A stretch of 64,000 bases of DNA, taken from [Phialemoniopsis] sp. UDSM-2020. Lineage: Eukaryota > Ascomycota > Sordariomycetes > Thyridiales > Thyridiaceae. Below, piece by piece: positions 1 to 9,687 of this stretch (position 1 is the first letter of the stretch; every line of letters starts with the position of its first letter). The stretch covers positions 2,976,001 to 3,040,000 of the forward strand of contig JAEILZ010000007.1 of the NCBI GenBank assembly GCA_018873225.1, given 5' to 3'. Made by a program: the position numbers and the translations under genes. The notes under the pieces were generated by a model that saw only the letters and a list, made by a program, of their open reading frames with translations, was not told the DNA's origin and did not search any database.

Positions 1-1
1 T

Positions 2-192
2 GTGGCCCGGAAATGCATGGGCGATGCGCCTGTGGCTTACATAGAAGGCGTCGGAGGCATCCGCGTTTCTGAGGATGACCTCGTTGCTGTCGGCAAGAAT
101 GATGTAAGTCATGAATACTTTTCGGCACTCTCCCAGTCACACGATTACTAAACCTCTTTCAGGTATTGTCATTCAAGATTGGTAGAGGATGA
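2..192 (+). CDS. 3' end of an unidentified gene (partial)
   Basis: The last two exons of a gene that enters from the left edge. Exon 2..103 is open in one frame, then an intron at 104..162 (59 nt; donor gtaagt, branch-like ttactaaac, acceptor ttcag), then 163..192 ending in TGA. The readable C-terminus is about 43 residues and ends in LSFKIGRG. Without the intron the frame would stop early, so the splice is well supported. I do not recognise the family. A GVGGIRVSEDD stretch recalls the C-terminal strand of some M24 peptidases or a beta-propeller blade, but this is too short to name. Confidence 0.6.
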
Positions 193-1394
193 TGACAGAT
201 CTAGATCTCAAGTTATATCAAGGCATTTGGACATTTTAAGCGGGCATAGGAGATCGGGTCCTGGGGGCAAGGCGTTCAAATAAGGGGGTGGTCCAAGGTG
301 CAGAGCATCTACCGAGGATTTGGTCAGGACAGCATGGAGATGCCACACCCGTGATGGCTCGGCTCCGCGATAGAGCGTAGACGATAGATATCACGCGATG
401 ATACAGATATCGACACCATCAGCTCACTTACACGCGGTACTACGTCAGTCGTGGTTGCAAGGTAGATAGATTTGCAGAGCCGCATCGAGTCTGGGGTCGC
501 CTGCACCAGGACAAAAGCGGCATTCCAAAGTGCGGAGCCGAGTCGGAAGTGACGGAAGCCTAGCATCAGTCAAATCACTTTCTTGCTTGACGGGCATTCG
601 AGATCTCCGTACGAGTCCAGGCTATGCAACCAAATCACCTCACAAGAAAAGGCAGGATTCATGCGTTGAAAGGGGTATCAAGTAGTTGATTAGGTAGGTA
701 GGAAGCTTAAGGTATCGCATCTTATCTGAGCCTGCCAGTTGGTAAAATAAACCCCTCAATTGGAACCTGGGAGCATCTTCCGCAACCGCCAATGCAAGCA
801 ACCAGGACCAAAAGGTCGGAATCGAACCAAACACACAAAAGAAATGACCGGTCGTCCCTCTCCGCGCGAGTCGCGGAAGAAGTTAGTCGATCAGCGGGGA
901 ATATGCCAGTTCTCAATCGTCCCGTCGCTCCCATTCAAGCCGAAAAATCCCAGCAAAGCATCGAAAAGGAAATCGATGCGCACGCAGTACCAGTGAGAAA
1001 GAAACCAAAGTAAACAAAAGCACAGCGTCGTATGCCGACCCGCAGCAGGACCCAGAAAGCTGGGCCTGTCAAATGAGCATGGGTGATAGGTAGCTCTTTT
1101 TTTTTTTTTCAGGCGGCGCAGCTCCCAGGGCACGTCATTTGCCGGGCAACCCAGCGCTCATTCCAGGCTTGGCGCCAGAATATGCGAGGGAGGGTCGCAG
1201 CCCGGAGATGCCGACCCGGCCGAACATGAACAACGTAATCGCAGACAGCGCTCTCGTCGGGAGGGGACCACAAGCAAATATCATACGAGTGATAAAATCT
1301 TGGCGGTGCCGTTCGTCAGGGAAATGCTGTCATTGCTGTCGTCGAAAAAGTCGGTGCCCTGCTGCGCGGTGTCCGGCATAATGGCGCTGGTGCT
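193..1394. other. gene-free stretch, convergent 3' ends
   Basis: Lies between the 3' ends of the partial gene and pmp3. It holds a 13-nt T run at 1097..1109. The short open frames have no recognisable protein character. No RNA gene seen. Confidence 0.5.
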
Positions 1395-1729
1395 TTAATA
1401 CTTCAGGATAATGTACAGGGCGTGGATGATACCGGGCAGGTAACCTGGTAGCAACGCGTCAGCAAAAATCATGTGCCAAGACAGCTAGTAAGCCAAGTGA
1501 TTTGAACAGAAAGAAAACATACCGAGGATGGTCAACAGGATGTTGATGAAGAAGTCAGCGCCACAGCCACGCTCCAGGAAGACACCCAGAGGAGGGAGGA
1601 TGATGGCAAGAATGATCTTGCAGATGTCGCTGTCAAGCACAACCAAGAGTCAGCGAAATGTGCGCTTACCAAAAAAGCGGCCGCCAGCTGAGCATGGGTT
1701 AGAAAAGCTTACCTAGCGGTGAAAGGCAT
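1395..1729 (-). CDS. pmp3: Pmp3/RCI-type plasma membrane proteolipid
   Basis: A tiny, very hydrophobic plasma-membrane protein. In yeast, Pmp3 influences membrane potential and tolerance to cations. Three exons on the minus strand: 1713..1729, 1523..1629 and 1395..1444. Together they give 174 nt, 57 residues plus stop. Both introns have GT..AG ends (donors gtaagc and gtatgt). The protein starts MPFTASDICKIILAI, continues with the hallmark LPPLGVFLERGCGADF block and ends IIHALYIILKY. It has two membrane segments, about residues 8-22 and 34-54, and the length is normal for the family. It is too small and too spliced to appear as a single open frame. Transcription is away from the HET gene, with about 3.3 kb of sequence upstream. 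Confidence 0.95.
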
Positions 1730-4504
1730 GGTGATTGATGTGTGTGAGAGTGCTCTCGGGTATTAGAATTATCGTCAGATGGCAAAGCCGGACAGGGAAA
1801 ACGAGTGCTCGAGGGTGTCGTTGGGAGACAGAGTTTTTGTATTTTGTTGTGTAGGGAGCCAAGCTGTCAATGGTAAGTGTGGGGGGAGCGACAGGAAGTG
1901 AATGTTTAAATAGGCCAGGAATGTCAGTCTGTACGATCTCACTCGCTTGATTTGTGAGAGCCAGAGGCTATTGCATAAGAGTGGGCTCAGAGGTTGTCAC
2001 AGGGAGCAGGGAGCAGGGAAAGCGAACCGGTCTGGCCAGCCCGGGCGAGCCAACCACTGCGTCATACATGTCCCAGGTGATGATTTTGGGAGGGGGCCAT
2101 CCCCATCCCAGCTTGACTTGGTCCAGCGAAGCGCCCTCGGCGTTTCCTTGTCGCTGCCCGGTTTTTCTTCTTTTTTTATTTAATTTGCAGGGACACGCCG
2201 GCAACCGGCATCAAGTTCCCACCCTGATGCACTCGATTTTCCTGGGTGAAAAGGGTTGCCTCTGACCTGAGATCTCAAGCCACCATCCTGACGAAAGCGA
2301 ACGAGAGACAGGGTCCCTCGGTATCGGCGCTGACAACCCTGCTGATTACTGATGGGACCGGGGGGAGGCCGCGCAAGATCCCAGCCATCCGTCACTTTTT
2401 TAGATGATCAAGCCAGCCCTGAAAAGCTTGGCAGACAGATTTCCTGTGCCGTGGTCCGTAGTCCGGAGCCCGTACCTAGCTCATGCCCGCGGCATCTCCC
2501 TCAGGCTCCCTCTCCCAATCCGCGTATTACTTATCACTCCCCTTCCCAATCTTCCACCTTGTTCCTTCCCTCACCTATAGATAACACGAGCTGCGACGAA
2601 GCTTTGCCCTTTGCAATTGATTTGATTATGCCAATTCAGCTGGGGCCCTCGCTAGAGCTCGAAGCTACCTAGCTCTGGCGCTGTTGCTGCTGAAGTGAGG
2701 ATCACCCAGATAGCGATTCTGTTACGTCACTGGTCATTTCAAGGTCCGCCCTAGCGCAAACTATGTCATCGGTGTGGCTGATTTGTATGCGACTGATCGT
2801 CGATGTGGCTGAGGTGACGTGTGGCGCCAAGTCGTGGCGTGTGGCGGTGCACCACATGCGTATCTGATCGGCCGGCGGTTGTCTTGGCCGTGACAGTGTT
2901 GCTTTTCCACGATGTGACCAGCAACCACACCATCCTCTTGCATTTCAGCGTACCATATGGGTGCTCTCTCCTGCTCAAGTGCCGTCGTGTCTGGCGGCAT
3001 AGCTACACCAGTGAGAGCGTTTGCCAACACTATCGAGTCTATGCTATTGACTCAGGCTAGACTAGCCAGACTCCCAGTCGTTTATTCATGCAAGCATCTC
3101 CCTAGATTTTCAAACCCCGTCTTGAAGACATCAGTGATGACAGTGTTGGCCACAAGGGAGGGATGACATGATGATCCATGGGCTCCTTGGGGCCAGCCTT
3201 GCCTGAGGTGGTGTTTTGAATGCTGACGAAACATGTCGCCCGTTGCGGAAGGTGTTCCACCAGAAATCCTGACGCCTTTTATGATTACATTGCTCTATCT
3301 CAAACTCAATCTATATCTGTGGGACAATGCCTTCCCGACACCTGTCAAACCAGAGGCAGCAAACTCCCGAAGGTCGAGATTGGGCCCTTCCTTCCGCCAT
3401 GCCTGGCGACCAAGAATCCAAACTCTTGCTTGACTAACAAAGGAGGTTTCCCGGTAACAACTTACTGGGTAAGGTATGGGAAAACTTGAGACCTCTTATA
3501 TATCAACTCGTGGGACCAACAAGCCTCATCAAAGTGAAGCCGGTATTCCATTACTTATTGTAGGAGATCGAGATAAGTTCCGTCTGATTTGCTCTGCTAC
3601 TCGCAATTGTGATGCTAGTAATATAGGTAATATAGAAGGAGTTTCATATAGGCTTATTATACTTATGAATTGCTGCATATATGAAAAGTTGAATCAATAT
3701 TGTTGTCTTTTCTTTCCCCATACCGAGTCCGACTCCTGTGTCCAACATAGAAGCACAGTATCAAGTGGGCTAATTTTAGGATGCTGTTGCATTTATCTAT
3801 AATACGTGCTATATTAAAGGATGCGGCAAGACTGGGCGAAAGTCGAATTCTTGTGAACATTTCCCTTTTTCTCCTGTGGTTGGATCTTCCCGTAGTAGTG
3901 GTTTTGTATGTTTCAGAGCTAACTCGAGAATTCTGCAACACGTACGTCTGAAAAGCTCATGTACGGAAATTTACGAAAGCGAGCCTTGCGAGCAGTGAGG
4001 GCTACCTGATAATACTTTTAAGGTTGCGTTGCAGACAGTCCCTCTAATCTGTTAATATCATGTTTTGCTCTCTGAGTATCTCTTCGCCCGTACGCAAGTG
4101 AGTAGGCAGCTCATAGTTGCTTCTCACGTGCTATAAGCCGTATCACCAAGTATATTCCCAGCGGACTGAGGATGTCTGGTATTAAGATCCCTAGCCCGGA
4201 CTTACTTGCTGTTGCCAAAAAAAAAACGTAAAATTTAGACTCGGGCACTGTAGCAATTGTCATGCTAAATGAATCAGCTTCTCTGAAAGAATGTATTTTT
4301 TCGGTCTGCGAAATCTAGGCCGTTTGTGCCTCTCCTTCATTGCTACAATGGTGTAAGTGAGGACGTAAGTCAGGTCTAAAAGCAAGATGGTAAGGAGGAA
4401 ATCAAGAAGGAAATGGACAAAAAGAAGACCACGTGTGGCAATTTTTGGTTTTATTTTTGTTCTAGCCCCGTGTAACAAAATAAGTGGAAAGTTTTCCAAC
4501 TTCA
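1730..4504. other. gene-free stretch upstream of pmp3
   Basis: No convincing gene. The pmp3-proximal part has an AGGGG (stress-element-like) site at 2091..2095. The part from about 3480 to 4260 is visibly more AT-rich than the rest of the window and could be old, decayed repeat sequence, but no element ends are visible. Confidence 0.4.
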
Positions 4505-4595
4505 GCGGGCTTAGCTCAGTTGGGAGACTGTCAGACTGAGGTCCACTTCACTCATCATATCTGAAGGCCGTGTGTTCCGATCCACACAGACCGCA
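4505..4595 (+). tRNA. tRNA-Phe-like gene with intron, probably a pseudogene
   Basis: The overall sequence matches eukaryotic tRNA-Phe: GCGGGCT acceptor strand, TTAGCTCAGTTGG A box, TCAGA/TCTGA anticodon stem, GTGTG/CACAC T stem, a final A at 4595, and a T run soon after (4599..4604). A 17-nt intron (4542..4558) sits one base after the anticodon, as in fungal tRNA-Phe. Defects: the anticodon at 4538..4540 reads GAG instead of GAA; the D stem has a C-C mismatch (11:24); the acceptor stem has a G-A mismatch (5:68); the T loop has eight bases instead of seven, which also breaks the B box. I infer a non-functional relic, though transcription cannot be excluded. Confidence 0.75.
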
Positions 4596-5089
4596 ATTCA
4601 TTTTTTATCTTTTGTCTGCTGATTTCATTCTCTGTATCTCTTGCAGAAACGTGCTGTGGCTAGCGATTGACTATAACGCAATCTTTTTCTTTGCGCCCTT
4701 TATCTCGGTTTGTCAAGCGCCGCCAGAGACCTTCAAGCTTGGTGTTTACAGATTTACAAGAAAAACTCCATGTCATGGACCTTGTAGTATATAGGCTTGA
4801 TTTAGCGAGCGTATCGGACTTTCTTCCATGCTTTGCATACTTCTCCTGCAATGCCAAAAGACTCACAACGTATCATTGTTTTACCAAGGCGCCAAAGCGA
4901 TCAAATCATGTTGCACCGAATGCATGCTTTGTGATAGAGCGCAGCTGCAAGTTTCAGCTAATCAAGCCACTTCTTGGCGTCCCCTGTCACGAAGCAAGAG
5001 CACAACAATCAACATACACGGGCCGAAAAGCATCGCCCTTCCGCAGTCATTTCATGAAGCTTTTTGTCCTCTCCAATTAGCCAAGCATC
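4596..5089. other. gene-free stretch, HET gene upstream region
   Basis: Sequence between the tRNA relic and the HET gene start. Short overlapping open frames are present but have no recognisable protein character. It presumably contains the HET promoter; no clear TATA box seen. Confidence 0.4.
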
Positions 5090-7162
5090 ATGGTGTCCTA
5101 CCGCCCACTACGCCTAGACAGGCCCGAGTTCCGGCTTCTTCGCATTCACTCCATCGAATCGTCCAAGGCGTCACCAAGCCCTAGCGTTTCCAGTACCATA
5201 ACTGAGCACCAGGGTCCAAGTCTTGAAGGCAACGGGCATATTGAAGATGTAGAGATCCCAATAAGCTGTGATCTCTACCATGCGTTCCGTGATGAAGATC
5301 CACAGTACGAGACGCTTTCATATACCTGGGGAGATGCAAGCAAGACAGTACCTATTATAGTCAACGGGGAATCCCATCAAGTCACTGTCAACCTCCGCGA
5401 CGCTCTTGAGCATATCCGCCGCGAGTCAGAAGACGTTCATCTGTGGATCGATGCCCTGTGCATCAATCAAGGCGACACAGACGAGAAAGGACATCAGGTT
5501 GGCCAGATGAGAGACATTTATGCTGAAGCCTCAAACACCATTGTGTGGCTGGGAACGTCAGATGAGGACACTGACATGGCGATAGCAGAGCTTGACAAGG
5601 CTGGCAAAATGCTAGTTGAAAGGGGTGTCCGTGACAAGTTCATAGCTCTGGCTCGTTTATCCAGCAGTCAGAGCAATGAATACCGCGAGCTCGAGAAGGA
5701 GATCACCGACGATCTGGCCGAACCCATCGAGGCTGCCATGTCGGATATACCCAAGCTGGTAAACACAGTTACCAGCATTCGCGCCCTGTCTACTAGGACG
5801 TACTGGAACCGAGTATGGATCATCCAAGAGTATGTCGTGTCAGCCGGGTTGGATATCCGCTGCGGCAAGCAGGCGATATCATTTGATCGCTTCCATGCGT
5901 GCCTGTTATACATCCCCTTCATGACCATCAACGTTGTACAGCGGCTGCATCGACACATAGTGAGCATCATGGAGACGCAGGACGTCACTGAGCTTGCTGG
6001 TCACTTCATGACGCTGTGCAATGACCAGATCAACCCGCAGACGAGCAGCATCTCGGGCATGCGACTGCGCTCTGGCGACAATGAAGTGGCCGATAACGGC
6101 ATGACTCTGATACGGCTTCTGGCCAAGGTGCACATTGGTCTTCGGTCCTGCGCGACTGATCACAGGGACAGGATATATGCCCTGCTTGGACTGGCGAAAG
6201 ACGCGGGTGTACTCGAGATCGTCCCGGACTACAGCGGGAATACAAGCCCTGCCGATGTGTACACAACGACAGCACGGAAGATTATCGAGGGCGGCAATGT
6301 CGACATGCTCTGCCTGGCACAGCATCGAGAGCATCCAGTGGACATCCCAAGCTGGGTGCCGGACTGGTCAAAGGAGATCGTGCGCCCGTGTGGTCAGCTG
6401 CCGTGGGACACCTCCTTTGATGTATCTCTCGGGGCTGCATTCACCTCAATCTCGCGTGCTTCGCAACAAGCAGTTGGTGCGAACGAGGTCAAGCTCTCAG
6501 GATGCGTCCTGGACACCGTGGAGCAACTTGCTCCAGATTCTTGGTGCCCAGGAATCGCAGGTGTCAACAAAGACAACACAGCTCTCCCAGGATATCTGGA
6601 AGGCATTCGTGAACTCTGTGGATTGTCTGATGAGCGGCTTGTCTCCGGGCCTGATCACAAGGATCCATATCCAAACCCAGAGGATCGAGCTTCTGCATAC
6701 TTGCGGATACCGGTTGCGGACATGGAGCAGTACGGCATTGGGTTCGTTCGCCGAGCATTGAAAGATCCGGAAAGAGAAAGCACCTTTCCTGGCCTTCTTC
6801 GGGGGTACGAAGGTGTCTTGGAGGAGATTCGCACCGGCAAGTCAGGTGGCGAGAGCGGAATACAGAGTGAAGACGTGTCAGGCTGCTACAACATGCTCGG
6901 ATGGCAGACATACCGCAGGGCCGTCTTACTGAAGTCTGGCTTGGTAGGACTCGCTCCAGCAAGGGCTGAGATTGGTGATGTGGTGGTGATCTTCAAAGGA
7001 GCAAAATTCCCATATGTGCTGAGACGATGCGATAGCCCTGGGCCTGAGGGGAGATGGAACTTTATTGGGGAGGCTTACGTGCACGGCATCATGTATGGGG
7101 AGCTGTTTCAGCGCAAGAACGATGTGTATAGCTTGGAGTCTGCGGAATTTGTCCTATGTTAA
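5090..7162 (+). CDS. HET-domain protein (heterokaryon-incompatibility family)
   Basis: A single exon of 690 residues starting at the ATG in catcATGGTG. The HET domain (PF06985 type) covers about residues 70-250. All three hallmark blocks are present: YETLSYTWGD (73-82), LWIDALCINQ (118-127) followed by QMRDIYAEA (139-147), and WNRVWIIQEY (about 237-246). The C-terminal 400 residues show no repeat or NTPase motif and resemble the variable tail common in this family. In Podospora and Neurospora such domains trigger cell death when incompatible strains fuse; many family members have no known role. The reading frame is intact and looks functional. The neighbours are ordinary genes, so nothing in the context identifies a partner. 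Cytosolic location is assumed from the absence of a signal peptide or membrane segment. Confidence 0.93.
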   Translation: MVSYRPLRLDRPEFRLLRIHSIESSKASPSPSVSSTITEHQGPSLEGNGHIEDVEIPISCDLYHAFRDEDPQYETLSYTWGDASKTVPIIVNGESHQVTVNLRDALEHIRRESEDVHLWIDALCINQGDTDEKGHQVGQMRDIYAEASNTIVWLGTSDEDTDMAIAELDKAGKMLVERGVRDKFIALARLSSSQSNEYRELEKEITDDLAEPIEAAMSDIPKLVNTVTSIRALSTRTYWNRVWIIQEYVVSAGLDIRCGKQAISFDRFHACLLYIPFMTINVVQRLHRHIVSIMETQDVTELAGHFMTLCNDQINPQTSSISGMRLRSGDNEVADNGMTLIRLLAKVHIGLRSCATDHRDRIYALLGLAKDAGVLEIVPDYSGNTSPADVYTTTARKIIEGGNVDMLCLAQHREHPVDIPSWVPDWSKEIVRPCGQLPWDTSFDVSLGAAFTSISRASQQAVGANEVKLSGCVLDTVEQLAPDSWCPGIAGVNKDNTALPGYLEGIRELCGLSDERLVSGPDHKDPYPNPEDRASAYLRIPVADMEQYGIGFVRRALKDPERESTFPGLLRGYEGVLEEIRTGKSGGESGIQSEDVSGCYNMLGWQTYRRAVLLKSGLVGLAPARAEIGDVVVIFKGAKFPYVLRRCDSPGPEGRWNFIGEAYVHGIMYGELFQRKNDVYSLESAEFVLC

Positions 7163-7323
7163 CACACCAGCGACGTTCGAGGCACTTCATCTAAGACGTG
7201 TGTAGTAAGTGCCGGTACTTCTTCTCGAAAGGTCATGATCCTTTCAACTCTTCTCGTCCTCCGTATCATATAGCATGAATCCTATTTTCTGCTCCAAAGC
7301 TACTCACCCCTGTCCCGTGAGCA

Positions 7324-8187
7324 TCATGATGAGTTTAATAGTGCCTTGGTCAGGTCCGTGAACGTCCGCTGCTTCTTGGAAGTGCGCATCGTGGCATCGA
7401 CTTCAGTCGAAGACTTGCGCTTCAAGGAAGGGTTGCCACACAATCGCGACTCCGCCTCCTCGACACTGAGGGCATTGTAGCTCTGGTCCAGCTCGATCTT
7501 GTCAATAAACGCGGACGCTTCGTTGATTCCTTGCTTGGACTCCTGGAGTATGCGGCGAGTGGCGAGTAGCTTACAAAGCAGAGTATCAAACTGTGAGTCC
7601 GCATGGCCATAAGCCGTTTGCAACCAATCGCGTTCGTGGCGTAGCCTCTCGATGTCATGGTCGCGTATTGGCTTCGACACATCTAACTCCTTGTGAATCT
7701 TGGAGAGTGCGGTGCTGATGTCTGACCTGAAGTGACGCATCTTCGTTCCCATTTGCTGGTTTTCGATCATTATCTCCATGTGCGCTTGCCTGAGCTTATG
7801 CTCTCGGTCGTGCATTTCGACTTTCCAGTCAATCGAATCGACTGACTCGTTATCAGAGCTGGCCATGTCGACCGATTCGTCATCAGAGCTGACCAAGTCG
7901 TACGCTGCGGTGCCTCTGGGAGGGCTGTACGGGTAAGGAGTATCGGTGGATCTGACTGCCCGGTATTCGTCTGGGGAAGTGTCGGATTCAGATTCAGATT
8001 GAAGGAGGCTGGGCATGGTGGGCATGTCAAGAGGCTCGGACGTGAACCGTTTGGGGTCGCAGTCGAAGTCTGCAGACGCAGGCGGGGACTGACTCCGAAC
8101 TGACAAAATCTGGTCAGTATAGAGGAAGATGACATCAATTTCGGTGTACGAAAACTCACTTTGGTGTCGACGATGCATTGACATCAT
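7324..8187 (-). CDS. hypothetical coiled-coil protein with basic C-terminus
   Basis: Not recognised. I model two exons, 8160..8187 and 7324..8099, joined across a 60-nt intron (8100..8159; donor gtgagt, branch ctgac, acceptor gtcag). The intron length is a multiple of three, so the frame is open with or without splicing; the spliced protein is 267 residues. The N-terminal part is acidic and Ser/Asp-rich with two similar SSDDESVDM / SSDNESVDS stretches. The middle (from about HDREHKL to SQFDTLL) is predicted alpha-helical with coiled-coil character. The C-terminus has basic clusters (SLKRKSS, RTSKKQR) that look like a nuclear localisation signal. A nuclear structural or regulatory role is possible but is inference only. 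It is convergent with the HET gene, about 160 nt away. Confidence 0.6.
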   Translation of the reverse strand: MMSMHRRHQSEFSYTEIDVIFLYTDQILSVRSQSPPASADFDCDPKRFTSEPLDMPTMPSLLQSESESDTSPDEYRAVRSTDTPYPYSPPRGTAAYDLVSSDDESVDMASSDNESVDSIDWKVEMHDREHKLRQAHMEIMIENQQMGTKMRHFRSDISTALSKIHKELDVSKPIRDHDIERLRHERDWLQTAYGHADSQFDTLLCKLLATRRILQESKQGINEASAFIDKIELDQSYNALSVEEAESRLCGNPSLKRKSSTEVDATMRTSKKQRTFTDLTKALLNSS

Positions 8188-9687
8188 CGTCGAGAGCGTT
8201 TGATCCTGACTGACAGTGCGTGGTAGTGAGGGATGAAAGCAACATTCGCTCTCTTGTAGTGCTATTGCTGGTGATAATACTTGTAGCGATAATGGGTTGG
8301 GAAAAAGTGACCTGTAATGTCGAAATCGTCTAGGCCATTTTGAGGTGAGCCATGGGAAAATGTTGACGAGCGCTTGAGACGAACAGAGGAGAAGAAATAG
8401 GTGGATGAGAAGTGACGGCAGGCCGTCTGAGTATGACCGAGCCTTTCAAAGAGGGAAGAGATTTCGTGTCATTTAATGGACAAGGAAAAAAGCGAATAAA
8501 GAGGTGAAAACAAGAGGTAATTCTAGGCTTGGTTTTAAAGGTGTTGAATGTGAGATGAATCACTGCTTTCTATTTTGATCCTGATTCGGCCAGGACAGCA
8601 CTCCAGCGTGAGGAGATGAAGTCAGGATGGAGCTGCGAGAAGGAGTTCCACGACCAGTGATCAAGAATGGAAGAAGGTGATGATCCCGGGAGGATGTATG
8701 GACAGGTGAGACGTAAATGGACAGCGTAGAACCATAATCACTATCACGAGCATCACAAAACACATCAAACATTTTCATGCCAAGGAAATCAACGTTATTG
8801 AGTAGTCGATGCTACCTATGCTCTCCCGTGTTCTTCACGATGGAGAGATATCGAGTAATAGAAAAATCAGCGCTCCATGTCCTCCCACCTCTATTTTTCT
8901 CGCCGAGGCTCCAGGCCTCTCTGCCCATGTCAAATCTCCCTTTAACCCCGAGGGACCAAGGGATCGCGAGCCGCAATGAGTAGAAAGAAAGCTTGAAAAT
9001 CTGCGCCGAAAAAGACGAAAAAAGACCGAGCCCGGGTATTCCCCATTGTCTGACCCAGTGAGCCCAACTCCAGAATGCCATGAGAACTTCCCCTGTCCGC
9101 CGAATCTGAATATCTCCCAGAGATTCTCCATGATGTCAACTTTGGGTCGTCCATGTTGTGATTGTCCCAAGAACGCCAGCCGTTGCTAGCCCAGGTGTGC
9201 TGGGCATCCTAGGCTGTGCTGTAAGATTAAGTCAAGAGTTGGCCAAGGGGCTAAAAGTGAACTGATGTAAGGAAAATAGTGCGAAATAATAAAGTTGTAA
9301 GGGCGGTAATAATAATACACCGGGAAATAATTTGGGATTCACAAAGCGCCGCCGCCTAGAGATGGATTGCAGCAGTATTTGCTGACCTTTTCAGGCGGTT
9401 CTAGGTCGAAGCCTGGCTGGACCCCGGTCCCTAAGCGGTTTAAAGAGATAAAGGACATGATAATCACGCTTAAGAATCATATGCCACTCTTAACTGTCGG
9501 TCCTGATGAGCGCTTTGCAATCATAGCCTCTCTCATCTTTGTATGTGAGTTGAAGACTCACAAGAGCGACTTCAGTTGTGCTAAGGAGAGGCGGGCAAGG
9601 CATGCAAGAGCAGAAGACCAGCGAAGTCGAATTTGCACAGACAGATGGAGCAAATGAAGTGCTCACGATTCACAGTGCAATCCAGAG
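8188..9687. other. gene-free stretch
   Basis: Upstream region of the coiled-coil gene and downstream region of the large regulator-like gene. It contains AT-rich runs around 9280..9330. Only short, atypical open frames; no RNA gene seen. Confidence 0.4.

Noticed and set aside
780..850. Possible minus-strand tRNA around GGTTCGATTCC
   Set aside because: The T stem fails at its base and no A box lies at the expected distance.
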